From the NCBI GenBank assembly GCA_017646685.1, contig JAGCLZ010000020.1:1-43874 (forward strand): 43,874 nucleotides of DNA, read 5' to 3'. The translations under genes and the position numbers were made by a program. Position 1 is the first letter of the stretch, and each line of letters begins with the position of its first letter. This document shows positions 1 to 7,487 of the stretch, piece after piece. Below the pieces are notes generated by a model. The model made no database searches, had not been told where the DNA came from, and saw nothing but the letters and a program-made list of their open reading frames with translations. This DNA is from Bacteroidales bacterium. Its GTDB lineage: Bacteria > Bacteroidota > Bacteroidia > Bacteroidales > P3.

Positions 1-59
1 TCCGAAAAAATGTGTACTTTTGCTCATAATTATATTTTAGTGTGGCAACTCTAATATAA

Positions 60-731
60 TTAAAAAAGGCTGAACTTCAAAATCGAAGCCAGCCTTTTAT
101 TTTTATGTTTAGACATAAGTTTTAGCGGACAGTAATAATTTGCAAAAAGAAAATCTGTTGTGGCTCTAATTTCACCATTTGGAGTATATCCCTCCGGTAA
201 AAATATTTTTGCTTTTATCACAGGAGTATTATTTGCATTAACACCTACATTATTGGATTGAACAGATGCAAATATCTCTTCCCCATCCGGATCCACCAAC
301 CGAACCGGATTATTCGCAATATTAAATTCAATCAAGCGGTGCTCATCAACTCCCGTTGGTCGGGTCCACCCACAATAAGCATACGGAGACAAACTAGGAT
401 ACTTATCCGCCATAGGATCCACGCTCAACCACCCCGTCAAAACATCCGAATCGTAATACCGTGCTCCGAAGTAGGAAAAACCTGTCTCTGAGTCTCTTTC
501 TTTCCTGATGAAGCAAAGCCAGTGGCTTTGAGATAGCGTTTCCGTAGGAATTTGTGCGGTAAGTGCAGTGGTAACGAAACGATAGCACAAAAGCGGAGAA
601 CAATCTGAGACCCAAAAACCACTATTTTGTACATAGTTATAGCGTGTTTCTTGCCTATATTTGGGGTTATATTTGTGCTTGTTTGTAGCATAATTACAGT
701 TATTAGAATAGAGCCAAATCGATATATCCAT
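60..731 (-). CDS. RHS-repeat core fragment, third cassette (truncated or degenerate)
   Basis: A 223-aa reading frame with the RHS-associated core at residues about 77-150 (ERDSETGFSYFGARYYDSD, then WLSVDPMADKYPSLSPYAYC, ending NPVRLVDPDG). RHS cores end where a variable toxin domain begins. Here only about 73 residues follow and I recognise no domain in them. The residues before the core (1-76) do not resemble the other two cassettes, and the usual FTGKERD reads FIRKERD, so the true start is uncertain. An 18-residue in-frame insertion (121-138) splits the end of the core. The start overlaps the last 29 bases of the upstream membrane-protein gene. No immunity gene follows within the 59 bases left in the window, and the last codons form a terminator. 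Probably a remnant cassette. Confidence 0.6.
   Translation of the reverse strand: MDISIWLYSNNCNYATNKHKYNPKYRQETRYNYVQNSGFWVSDCSPLLCYRFVTTALTAQIPTETLSQSHWLCFIRKERDSETGFSYFGARYYDSDVLTGWLSVDPMADKYPSLSPYAYCGWTRPTGVDEHRLIEFNIANNPVRLVDPDGEEIFASVQSNNVGVNANNTPVIKAKIFLPEGYTPNGEIRATTDFLFANYYCPLKLMSKHKNKRLASILKFSLF
62..103. terminator. Bidirectional intrinsic terminator at the end of the RHS array
   Basis: The arms AAAAGGCTG (64-72) and CAGCCTTTT (90-98) pair, with an inner CTTC/GAAG stem (75-78/85-88) and U-rich tails on both strands. It lies inside the last codons of the leftward RHS fragment, so it would end leftward transcription of the toxin array. Confidence 0.75.
284..509 (-). repeat. RHS core repeat, copy 3 (with 54-bp insertion)
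   Basis: DNA closely similar to 1800-1971 and 3294-3466. It encodes the RHS core and is interrupted by an extra 54 bases at about 319-372. Such near-identical core segments can act as recombination sites between cassettes. Confidence 0.75.
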
Positions 732-1110
732 TATTATTTGCCCACCATAATGTACATACTACTAAGGGTTCTAATATTGTCATTATAAATATACAGATAA
801 TCCAAAGTATTTTCCCTTTCTTTCCAACTAACACCTTTGCTAAGGCAATCATTCTCTTGTAATTATATTTATATTCCAATAAAAAGTAAAAAATAATAGT
901 AATCAAAACAAAGGGAATAAACCAATTAGATATGTTAGATTTAATGGATGGACAAAACAATGACAATAGGCTATAAATCCACATTAAATTAAAGTAGGTA
1001 ACAAATCCCATATAAACTATTGTAGAAAAAGGAGCTATATCGGCATTGCCTACTTTTTCTTGACATACATAGTGGTGATAAAATATAAGTTTTAAGAATT
1101 TATGTTTCAT
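703..1110 (-). CDS. Putative membrane immunity protein for the second RHS toxin
   Basis: 135 aa with about three hydrophobic segments: roughly residues 32-52, 63-80 and 101-123, the last ending at WWANNN. No family is recognised. Its ATG (1108-1110) overlaps the TGA (1107-1109) of the restored reading frame of the upstream RHS toxin as ATGA, the classic arrangement for translationally coupled toxin and immunity genes. The cognate toxin tail is glycine-rich and hydrophobic, suggesting a membrane target, and an integral membrane immunity protein would fit that. The immunity role is inferred from position and topology alone. The 3' end overlaps the following RHS fragment. Confidence 0.6.
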   Translation of the reverse strand: MKHKFLKLIFYHHYVCQEKVGNADIAPFSTIVYMGFVTYFNLMWIYSLLSLFCPSIKSNISNWFIPFVLITIIFYFLLEYKYNYKRMIALAKVLVGKKGKILWIICIFIMTILEPLVVCTLWWANNNGYIDLALF

Positions 1111-1256
1111 TTCATGTATTTATTAAGTTCTTTATTTGTGCCAAATCCTCCCGTACATACATCAATCATAGAGTATGTAAATCCTATCGCTGCACCTATT
1201 GGACCAATGTTAGATACTAAAGACATACCTACATCTAGTGCTAATTTTGTACCTAC
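1107..1256 (-). pseudogene. Out-of-frame C-terminal tail of the second RHS toxin
   Basis: After the stop at about 1253 the sequence continues open in another frame for 49 codons. It begins VGTKLALDVGMSLVSN, continues IGPIGAAIGFTYSMIDV, and ends at TGA 1107-1109. The peptide carries on the hydrophobic glycine-rich C-terminus of the upstream frame, and its stop overlaps the ATG of the next gene. One missing base in the GGTTTGTAGG stretch near 1254-1262 would explain it. It may be a real inactivating mutation, a phase-variable site or a sequencing error. Confidence 0.7.
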
Positions 1257-2020
1257 AAACCAACTGCCCCTCCATTATCATAATAATTACGCCCCTGCAT
1301 TACTGAAGCTCCAATAGTTGTAATAGTTCCGGCAATTCCAATACCTTTTATGGTAGAATTATACACACTAGCCGCTTTACCCAAAGATTTCGAAACATCT
1401 GAACCACCGGCTGCAAGATTTTCTATTAAGACATTTTGCACACCCGTAAATCCACCAATAGCTGTTGTTGCATATTTTGTATTACCCCATAAATCTGAAG
1501 AGTTTGATAATTGCCCTGATGAAGGAACTTCTGAAAACGAATTATCTCCCATTCCTGGATGAAATGGGCTAAAATCCATGTTCTGTGTTTTGATATCAAA
1601 AAATGTATTCCCACTGCAATCTGTACCATTAGTCACTGTGATACTATAATCTTTCGAACTAGATCCTATATAAGTACCATAATACCTTCCGTCACAATCA
1701 ACCATATTGTAATAGTCGGTTCCTGAATTTCTTCCTCTTTCACTAATCAAAATACGTTCTCCTGTCTGAATATTGACATTCCATTCGTCTAACATTCTAC
1801 CATCCGGGTCCACCAACCGAACCGGGTTCCACGCACAATAAGCATACGGCGATAAAGCAGGATACTTATCTGCCATAGGATCCACGCTGAGCCAACCCGT
1901 CATCAAATCCGAATCGTAATACCTAGCTCCGAAGTAGGAAAAGCCTGTCTCTGAGTCTCTTTCTTTTCCGGTAAAAGATTGGGGGTAATTTATTGTTATA
2001 TTTTGATAGTAATTTATCAT
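1253..2020 (-). CDS. RHS core plus toxin-like C-terminal domain, second cassette (frameshifted)
   Basis: 255 aa as read. There is a short leader (1-15), the RHS core at about residues 16-74 (FTGKERDSETGFSYFGARYY through NPVRLVDPDG), then a unique C-terminal region. That region has a polar part (75-about 170) and a Gly/Ala-rich hydrophobic part (NLAAGGSDVSKSLGKAASVY, then KGIGIAGTITTIGASVM) that continues out of frame to 1107. RHS proteins release the region after the DPDG core as a polymorphic toxin. The hydrophobic tail suggests membrane insertion, which is inference. The start lies 4 bases after the stop of the upstream lipoprotein gene, so all the array genes look co-transcribed. With only about 15 residues before the core this is an orphan cassette with no delivery portion. 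As sequenced, the last 49 residues are lost. Confidence 0.75.
   Translation of the reverse strand: MINYYQNITINYPQSFTGKERDSETGFSYFGARYYDSDLMTGWLSVDPMADKYPALSPYAYCAWNPVRLVDPDGRMLDEWNVNIQTGERILISERGRNSGTDYYNMVDCDGRYYGTYIGSSSKDYSITVTNGTDCSGNTFFDIKTQNMDFSPFHPGMGDNSFSEVPSSGQLSNSSDLWGNTKYATTAIGGFTGVQNVLIENLAAGGSDVSKSLGKAASVYNSTIKGIGIAGTITTIGASVMQGRNYYDNGGAVGL
1800..1971 (-). repeat. RHS core repeat, copy 2
   Basis: Nucleotide repeat of the RHS core shared with 284-509 and 3294-3466. The best conserved part encodes WLSVDPMADKYP and GFSYFGARYYDSD. Confidence 0.75.
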
Positions 2021-2024
2021 AATC

Positions 2025-2729
2025 TTAATCGTGTGCTATATAATTCGCTTCTTTTGGTATAATCGGTAACTTTTTACTTTTCTTATTTATGTTATTATCC
2101 AATATTTTACTTTGAATAGTATCTTTTCTTTTTATAAAAACCACTTCACCAAATATTACATTTACACTATCCGGTATGCCACATATTTTTTTATATGTAG
2201 TGTATGCACTCACTTCTATCTTTAAAGTATCAGGTATACCTCCACACCCTTCATAATATGGTGGAGATAAAACAGGCTCTTTATAGAATAGTTGATCTAC
2301 CAAAATAGCATTTTTGTATTGTAAATGATTCCATCCATGATCAAATTTCAATTTAGGATATTTTGAGGCATAGTCTTCTCCTTTAAAATATTCTATCTTT
2401 GAAATTGATGTATCTATTACTGCAACTAAACTCTGACGAAAAAATGGTACTCCTGCAGAGTCGTACCTAGGTACTATTTCTCTACGGCCAGTATAAGTTG
2501 TTTCGGTAAAAACTTCGTTGAATGCCAATTTTACATAGAATATACTATCCATATATTCAAAAGGAGAAAGCATATCATAATAGCTTATAAATACACCTAA
2601 TTCCTTAGATATTTCAGACGTATATGAACAAACTTCAGTAAATCCACCACCTTTTCGGTCATCTGACAAAATACAGCTATTATAGATGACCATAGAAATT
2701 AAAAATACAATGATAACTCTATAATTCAT
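2025..2729 (-). CDS. Putative lipoprotein immunity protein for the first RHS toxin
   Basis: 234 aa. The N-terminus is a lipoprotein-type signal: a hydrophobic stretch (residues 4-15), then IYNSC with Cys19 as the likely lipidated residue. The rest is soluble, rich in Tyr, Lys and Asp, with no recognised domain. The ATG (2727-2729) overlaps the end of the upstream RHS toxin gene by 11 bases, and the stop is 4 bases before the next RHS cassette. That placement, between a toxin and an unrelated toxin cassette, is the basis for calling it the immunity protein of the first toxin. Anchoring in the periplasm would suit protection from an envelope-acting enzyme. Function is inferred. Confidence 0.6.
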   Translation of the reverse strand: MNYRVIIVFLISMVIYNSCILSDDRKGGGFTEVCSYTSEISKELGVFISYYDMLSPFEYMDSIFYVKLAFNEVFTETTYTGRREIVPRYDSAGVPFFRQSLVAVIDTSISKIEYFKGEDYASKYPKLKFDHGWNHLQYKNAILVDQLFYKEPVLSPPYYEGCGGIPDTLKIEVSAYTTYKKICGIPDSVNVIFGEVVFIKRKDTIQSKILDNNINKKSKKLPIIPKEANYIAHD

Positions 2730-3534
2730 TTTCTTTGTTTTTTTGAGTTGCTATTCGATAATTTGGATTTGCATGTTTGATATTACCATATATTGTAATT
2801 GGAATAATATAATCATCTACAAATTTATTTATGATAGATAGAGGAAAAATGAAACATTGAATTGATAGAATTAAATCATTTAATGATATTTTATTTGTAT
2901 TAACTCCAGCAGTTTTCAATGAATTATTAACGGCTTGAGCGCAATTACTAACTATTAAATTATATTTTTTATCTAATTCATTTATCATTGTTTCTCTTAT
3001 TGTTTTATCTTGCTCTGGAGTGGTAGGCAAAACATAAGCCTCGGTATAATAAGGTTCTTCATCACCTTCTTTAAGCCTATAGTTATCAAGAAAATCTTGA
3101 ACTGAGCTATATGGTACATTTCCTACTTGATCTGGAGTACCTAACACAAAATCTAATACGGTTTTTAAACTACCATCATCATCTCCATCTTTGGAATAAA
3201 GATACCATTTTTCATCTTCTTTTTGAACAAGTACTGCCATATGACGGACAGGCCAAAGTGTATTACCTGCCAACAAAACTGCACAACTATCCCCATTAGG
3301 GTCTATAACTCGAATAGGATTTAATGCACAATAGTTGTACGGCGACAAACTCGGGTACTTATCCGCCATAGGATCCACGCTAAGCCAACCAGTCAAAATA
3401 TCCGAGTCGTAATACCGTGCTCCGAAGTAGGAAAAGCCTGTCTCTGAGTTTCTTTCTTTCCCGGTAGAGGTGAAGGGAGTTTTTGGCGGTGTTTCAATGT
3501 TATATTTTAGGTTTGTTTGGTACATAATTATCAT
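2719..3534 (-). CDS. RHS core with candidate papain-like toxin domain, first cassette
   Basis: 271 aa. After a short leader comes the RHS core (about residues 22-81: FTSTGKERNSETGFSYFGAR to NPIRVIDPNG), then a toxin-like domain of about 190 residues. In it, RHMAVLVQ (His98) is followed by a strand-rich KWYLYSKDG segment, and later YNLIVSNCAQAV places Cys198 at the start of a helix. A His on an early strand with a later Cys at a helix start is the layout of circularly permuted papain-like hydrolases (LRAT/PPPDE/NlpC-like). That suggests a peptidase, amidase or acyltransferase toxin, as an inference from motif order. It leads the array, with a promoter-like element just upstream. The stop overlaps the lipoprotein gene. 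Start may be Met1 or Met4. Confidence 0.75.
   Translation of the reverse strand: MIIMYQTNLKYNIETPPKTPFTSTGKERNSETGFSYFGARYYDSDILTGWLSVDPMADKYPSLSPYNYCALNPIRVIDPNGDSCAVLLAGNTLWPVRHMAVLVQKEDEKWYLYSKDGDDDGSLKTVLDFVLGTPDQVGNVPYSSVQDFLDNYRLKEGDEEPYYTEAYVLPTTPEQDKTIRETMINELDKKYNLIVSNCAQAVNNSLKTAGVNTNKISLNDLILSIQCFIFPLSIINKFVDDYIIPITIYGNIKHANPNYRIATQKNKENEL
3294..3466 (-). repeat. RHS core repeat, copy 1
   Basis: Nucleotide repeat of the RHS core shared with 284-509 and 1800-1971. It has drifted more at the DPNG end, and it encodes KERNSETG where the others encode KERDSETG. Confidence 0.75.
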
Positions 3535-3548
3535 TAGTTTTCGGACCG

Positions 3549-3556
3549 CAAAATTA
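3549..3556 (-). promoter_or_regulatory. Bacteroidetes-type -7 element for the RHS array
   Basis: The minus strand reads TAATTTTG, matching TAnnTTTG, about 15 bases upstream of the first RHS cassette. No clear -33 TTTG is seen. It lies in a block (3535-3569) that is repeated upstream of the Fic gene. Confidence 0.5.
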
Positions 3557-3596
3557 CATATTTATTTTGAATTATACATAACATAAACATATTGTA

Positions 3597-4577
3597 CTAT
3601 GTAGTATGATAGCCTCCGTTTTTGGATGCACCACGAAATTCTATCCTTTGGCTATCCGAAAGTGATTTCAAATACCGTTGAGTTGTTCTTAAGCTTTTCT
3701 GTAATATTTTAGCAATTGTTGGAGCGTTAATTCCCGGATTATTTTTGATGGTCTCGAATATCAATTCTTCTAAATTTACACCGCCATTTTTTATCTTTGT
3801 ACTAGTATTTGCACCGCCATTTGCACCGCCATCGGTTAGAAGTCGGAGCAAGTCTGTTTGCGTCGCTATGATCCTATCAGCAATAAAATCAACAAAAACA
3901 CTCGGATTTTCGTGCGACAATTCGAGTGAATATACATATTCATGTCGTAGTACTGCCGGTATAAGGGCAATGGTATATTCGTTTCTTATAAGAGCGAGGT
4001 TGAGTATAAGACGTGCCACACGGCCATTGCCATCGATAAAAGGATGGATAAATACGAATTTCTGATGAGCGAGAGCTGCGAATTCGGGAGTAGGTAAATT
4101 GTGCTCATTATCGTTAAACCACTTTAGAAACTTCTTCATATCAGTCCCTATCTTGGACGGAGACGAAACAGCATATTTGCTTCCACTGATAAAGACAGGT
4201 ATAGTGCGATAATGCCCGGCATTTTCAGTATCTATCTTCTCGTAAAACAGTCGATGTAGTTCTAGGATATCGGACTCTTCCAAAGGCTTATTTATTGCAA
4301 GTGTATGTATGTAATCATAAGCCTTTGCATGACCTACGGCCTCATATACATCACGCAATGGCTTACCTTCAATCGTCAAACCGTCTTCTATCACCACTTT
4401 AGTTTCCGACTCTGTAAGGCTGTTGCCTTCAAGAGCATTGCTAGAGTAGGTAAGTCCGATACGATAATATTCTTTCAGCGACTTCAACGTTTCGTTCGGA
4501 AATGGTCGCAAGGCAATTATTCTGTCTCGCAGTTTTTCTGCTGTTTGGAGCAACTTAGCTGATATATATTGTTTCAT
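3597..4577 (-). CDS. Fic family protein with N-terminal inhibitory motif and C-terminal winged helix
   Basis: 326 aa. Fic enzymes transfer AMP (sometimes other groups) to hydroxyl side chains of target proteins. The catalytic motif is HPFIDGNGRVAR at residues 178-189, with His178 as general base. The N-terminal region (1-90) includes SNALEG (46-51), which fits the (S/T)xxxE(G/N) inhibitory helix of self-inhibited class II Fic proteins, so basal activity should be low. A low-complexity linker (GGANGGANTSTK, about 247-258) leads to a C-terminal winged helix (about 270-326) with helix-turn-helix character, suggesting DNA binding or autoregulation. It sits upstream of the RHS toxin array in the same orientation. 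Target unknown. Confidence 0.9.
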   Translation of the reverse strand: MKQYISAKLLQTAEKLRDRIIALRPFPNETLKSLKEYYRIGLTYSSNALEGNSLTESETKVVIEDGLTIEGKPLRDVYEAVGHAKAYDYIHTLAINKPLEESDILELHRLFYEKIDTENAGHYRTIPVFISGSKYAVSSPSKIGTDMKKFLKWFNDNEHNLPTPEFAALAHQKFVFIHPFIDGNGRVARLILNLALIRNEYTIALIPAVLRHEYVYSLELSHENPSVFVDFIADRIIATQTDLLRLLTDGGANGGANTSTKIKNGGVNLEELIFETIKNNPGINAPTIAKILQKSLRTTQRYLKSLSDSQRIEFRGASKNGGYHTT

Positions 4578-4616
4578 CTTCCAACAGTATTTTCTCTAAT
4601 ACTTAGTTTTAAACTG

Positions 4617-4624
4617 CAAAGTTA
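4617..4624 (-). promoter_or_regulatory. -7 element for the Fic gene
   Basis: The minus strand reads TAACTTTG (TAnnTTTG). A TTTTG lies 16 bases further upstream, closer than the usual 19-21. The block 4604-4638 nearly matches the region upstream of the RHS array at 3535-3569. Confidence 0.55.
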
Positions 4625-4675
4625 CATATTTATTTCGATACAAAAGTTAAAAACTAGGCAAGCGAGGAAATAATT

Positions 4676-4763
4676 TTTCCCTCACGAGGGAAATGTGTCT
4701 ACATCCCGATGGAGTTTCATCTACATCGGGATGAAAATTCATCTACATCACGATGGAATTTTG
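4676..4763. repeat. Dispersed repeat: CCCTC/GAGGG palindrome plus three 22-bp tandem units
   Basis: A palindrome (4676-4693, CCCTC-AC-GAGGG with TTT/AAA flanks) is followed by three imperfect 22-bp units at 4698-4719, 4720-4741 and 4742-4763, each starting TCTACATC. Related sequence recurs at 13141-13224. The rest of the gene-free interval up to 5039 holds only a promoter. Confidence 0.7.
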
Positions 4764-4929
4764 AGGTGGTATATCGGCCGAAAATTGATGGTATACCATT
4801 ATTCCAATTACACCCTATCGTGAAGAGATTTATGATAGGGTATTATTTGAGGTGTGAATCTCTCCCTTTTGAAACAGCAAATCGGACTCGGAGAGCTTCC
4901 AATAAGCAACGCAATTTTTGAAAATAGTA

Positions 4930-4959
4930 TTGCTTGTTTTGCAAAATGTCGTATCTTTG
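4930..4959 (+). promoter_or_regulatory. Promoter for the helix-hairpin-helix gene
   Basis: TTG (4930-4932), 19 bases, then TATCTTTG (4952-4959), matching the Bacteroidetes -33/-7 pattern about 80 bases before the start codon. Confidence 0.6.
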
Positions 4960-5039
4960 TAGTTTGATAGGAGGTGGGTATATATGATGTATTGCCTTTA
5001 GGCATAGATAGAAAGAAGGATATACAATAAATTGCTGCG

Positions 5040-5936
5040 ATGGATAGGAAATATTTTTACTCATTTACACAATCGGAGAGGCGTGGTTTTGTGGTGCTGG
5101 TTGTTTTGTTGTTGCTTATGGCGATGCTGCTGTTTGTAAAGCCATTTGTAGGTGCCGATATGGTTGGGGAGGAGAATTTTTCGGCTTTTGCCGATTCGGT
5201 AGAGCTGTATGGGCTACACATTGTTGCCGACAGCATTGGGGGCGATAAGGGTGGAAGCTATGAAAAGAGACATAGGGTAAGGAGGCTAAAACCTTTTATT
5301 TTCGACCCCAACACATTGGATAAGGAAGGATGGGTGGCTATGGGTTTTTCGGAAAAGCAGGCACAGGCGGTGGTCAACTACCGCAAAAAAGGAGTACACT
5401 TCGACAAAAAGGAAGATATAAAAAAGATTTTCTTTGTGGGAGAGGAGGAGTATATGCAGCTGGAAGATTATGTGTGTATAGCTCCAAAGGTGGTAACAAA
5501 AACTGACAACAGCCATAGACAGCCTACAAAGGAAACTCCTATGCTGGAGCTGAACACTGCTGACTCATCGGACCTGCAACAGCTGCATGGGATAGGACCG
5601 GTATTTTCTAAAAGAATAGTGAAGTACAGAAATTTGTTGGGCGGCTACTGCTCAAAGGAGCAGCTGATGGAGGTATACGGATTGGAACAAGAGCTGTACG
5701 ACAAACTGAAGCACCACATAGTTGTTGATACAACAAAGGTGCATAAGCTGAACATCAATACTGCTGATGTAGATGAGCTGAAACGGCATCCGTATTTGGA
5801 CTACTACCAGGCTAAGGCGGTGGTGGAATATAGGCAAAAGATAGGTGCTTTCAAGACAATAAATGATTTACGCCATATTGCACTTATAGACAATAATACT
5901 TTCGAAAAAATAAAACCGTACTTGTCTGTTCAATAA
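5040..5936 (+). CDS. Membrane-anchored helix-hairpin-helix (ComEA-like) protein
   Basis: 298 aa. One membrane segment at residues 16-35 is followed by three helix-hairpin-helix units at about 88-147, 169-228 and 236-296. The second is the clearest (LNTADSSDLQQLHGIGPVFS, then KRIVKYR), and the third starts LNINTADVDEL. HhH domains of this kind bind DNA without sequence specificity. In ComEA they serve DNA uptake, but many Bacteroidetes carry such proteins outside any competence locus, and no other competence gene is nearby. The first unit lacks the GIG turn (it has MGF), so it may be structural only. It has its own promoter, and lpxD follows from a separate one. Confidence 0.8.
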   Translation: MDRKYFYSFTQSERRGFVVLVVLLLLMAMLLFVKPFVGADMVGEENFSAFADSVELYGLHIVADSIGGDKGGSYEKRHRVRRLKPFIFDPNTLDKEGWVAMGFSEKQAQAVVNYRKKGVHFDKKEDIKKIFFVGEEEYMQLEDYVCIAPKVVTKTDNSHRQPTKETPMLELNTADSSDLQQLHGIGPVFSKRIVKYRNLLGGYCSKEQLMEVYGLEQELYDKLKHHIVVDTTKVHKLNINTADVDELKRHPYLDYYQAKAVVEYRQKIGAFKTINDLRHIALIDNNTFEKIKPYLSVQ

Positions 5937-5952
5937 TTATAAAGTATATTTG
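5922..5952 (+). promoter_or_regulatory. Promoter for the lpxD cluster
   Basis: TTG (5922-5924), 20 bases, then TATATTTG (5945-5952). It overlaps the end of the preceding gene. The predicted start point lies upstream of the ATG at 6039. Confidence 0.6.
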
Positions 5953-6038
5953 CATATTGAATTGAATTGGCTATAATCAAGTAAGGCATTTGTTTTCACT
6001 TGGTTGTGGATTTGTTTTATATAGAAATATTCATAAAA

Positions 6039-7073
6039 ATGAAATTTGAAGCAAAAGAAATAGCTCAAATGCTGCAAGGAACTATCGAAGGAAATGAAAA
6101 TATTTGGGTAGATAAACTTTGCAAGATAGAGGAAGGAGAAGAGGGTGGATTGTCGTTCTTGGCCAATCCCAAATACTCACATTATATATATAACACCAAA
6201 GCATCGCTAGTGATAGTGGCCAACGACTTTGTGGCCGAACAGGAGGTGAAGACCACCATGTTGCGTGTGGAAAATCCGTATATGGCTTTTGCAAAACTAT
6301 TGTCGGTATACAACGAGATACAGCTTAACAAGGTAGGGGTGTCGTCGCAGGCATTTATCCACCCCTCGGCCAAGATAGGCGAGAACTGCTACATAGGCGA
6401 ATATGCTTATATAGGCGAGAATGTGAAAATAGGCGATAATGCAAAGGTGTATCCTCAATGCTATGTGGGCGACAATAGCAGGATAGGCGATAGGACCACT
6501 TTGTTTGCAGGTGTAAAGGTGTATTCCAACAATATTATAGGCAACGAATGTATTTTGCATTCGGGTGCTGTGGTAGGTGCCGACGGTTTTGGCTTTGCCC
6601 CTCAGGGAGGTGAAGAAGGATACAGCAAGGTGGCCCAGATAGGCAATGTGATTATCGAAGATGGGGTAGAGGTTGGTGCCAACACTTGTATTGATAGGGC
6701 CACGTTGGGCTCGACCATCGTTCGCAAAGGAGTAAAAATCGACAACCTTTGCCAGATAGCTCACAATGTGGTTGTAGGCGAAAATACTGCCATGGCAGCA
6801 CAAACAGGATTGGCAGGATCGTCGAAGGTGGGCAAAAACTGTATATTGGCAGGACAAGTAGGTGTGGTAGGCCATATAGAGGTTGGCGACAGAGTGATAG
6901 TAGGTGCCCAATCGGGGGTGACAAGAAATATAAAATCGGACATTACGATATTGGGATCGCCGGCTCAAGAAGTGAATAAGATGAGAAAGATATATGTTTA
7001 CGAACGTAAGTTGGAAGATATGGAAAAACGTATATCGGAATTGGAAAAATTGTTGAAACAGTCAAAACAATAA
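6039..7073 (+). CDS. lpxD: UDP-3-O-acylglucosamine N-acyltransferase LpxD
   Basis: 344 aa from the ATG at 6039, chosen because the conserved [11 protein letters not shown]-terminus begins there and the longer frame would need a TTG. LpxD adds the N-linked hydroxyacyl chain to UDP-3-O-acylglucosamine in lipid A synthesis, on the cytoplasmic side, with acyl-ACP as donor. An N-terminal uridine-binding domain (about 1-100) precedes a left-handed hexapeptide-repeat helix (about 105-310, repeated IGxNxxI motifs). The GADGFGFAP segment (180-188) and the likely catalytic His242 in [10 protein letters not shown] are present. A C-terminal helix follows (about 320-344). The stop is immediately followed by the thioesterase gene. 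The other lipid A genes often found next to lpxD are absent here. Confidence 0.95.
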   Translation: MKFEAKEIAQMLQGTIEGNENIWVDKLCKIEEGEEGGLSFLANPKYSHYIYNTKASLVIVANDFVAEQEVKTTMLRVENPYMAFAKLLSVYNEIQLNKVGVSSQAFIHPSAKIGENCYIGEYAYIGENVKIGDNAKVYPQCYVGDNSRIGDRTTLFAGVKVYSNNIIGNECILHSGAVVGADGFGFAPQGGEEGYSKVAQIGNVIIEDGVEVGANTCIDRATLGSTIVRKGVKIDNLCQIAHNVVVGENTAMAAQTGLAGSSKVGKNCILAGQVGVVGHIEVGDRVIVGAQSGVTRNIKSDITILGSPAQEVNKMRKIYVYERKLEDMEKRISELEKLLKQSKQ

Positions 7074-7487
7074 ATGCAGATGGAAGAGTTTGGCCACAAA
7101 TTGCCGTTGCAGCTCCGCTTTAACGATGTGGATATAATGGGGCATGTGAATAATGCCGTGATAATGGAGTTTTTCGACTATGGCAAGATGAAGTACTTTG
7201 ACGCAGCCGGTGTGTATGTCGAAAAGGAACCCATAACACTTGTTATAGTGCATTACGAGGTGGATTTTGTGGGTCAGATATTGCGAGGCGACATGCCGGA
7301 GGTGTGGACCAAGGTGGTAAGGTTTGGCAATAAAAGTTTGGAGGTGTTGCAACACATAGTTTGTAATGGCCTAGTGAAGGCAACATGCAAGACGATAATG
7401 TCGGGCTATAATCGTGAAAAACAAATGTCGGAAACGATACCCGAACGGATAAAAGATGCAATAATAAATTATGAAACTAAACAATAA
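7074..7487 (+). CDS. Acyl-CoA thioesterase, hotdog fold (4HBT/YbgC-like)
   Basis: 137 aa. RFNDVDIMGHVNN (residues 16-28) is the signature of 4-hydroxybenzoyl-CoA thioesterase-type hotdog enzymes, with Asp18/Asp20 in the catalytic position and GHVNN following. These enzymes hydrolyse acyl-CoA or acyl-ACP thioesters. The substrate cannot be read from the sequence. The ATG directly abuts the lpxD stop codon, so the two are surely co-transcribed, and a role in fatty acid supply for the envelope is plausible. A second ATG two codons later (7080) is an equally possible start. Confidence 0.9.
   Translation: MQMEEFGHKLPLQLRFNDVDIMGHVNNAVIMEFFDYGKMKYFDAAGVYVEKEPITLVIVHYEVDFVGQILRGDMPEVWTKVVRFGNKSLEVLQHIVCNGLVKATCKTIMSGYNREKQMSETIPERIKDAIINYETKQ

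Noticed and set aside
1102..1317. Plus-strand open frame of 71 codons opposite the second RHS toxin tail
   Set aside because: It is the complement of the frameshifted toxin tail, has no recognisable protein features, and the minus strand explains the sequence fully.
4676..4763. Short CRISPR-like tandem repeats
   Set aside because: The three 22-bp units are directly adjacent with no spacers, diverge from each other, and no cas gene is near.
6297..6968. 223-codon minus-strand frame inside lpxD
   Set aside because: lpxD on the plus strand is unambiguous, and the opposite frame arises from its repetitive hexapeptide codons.
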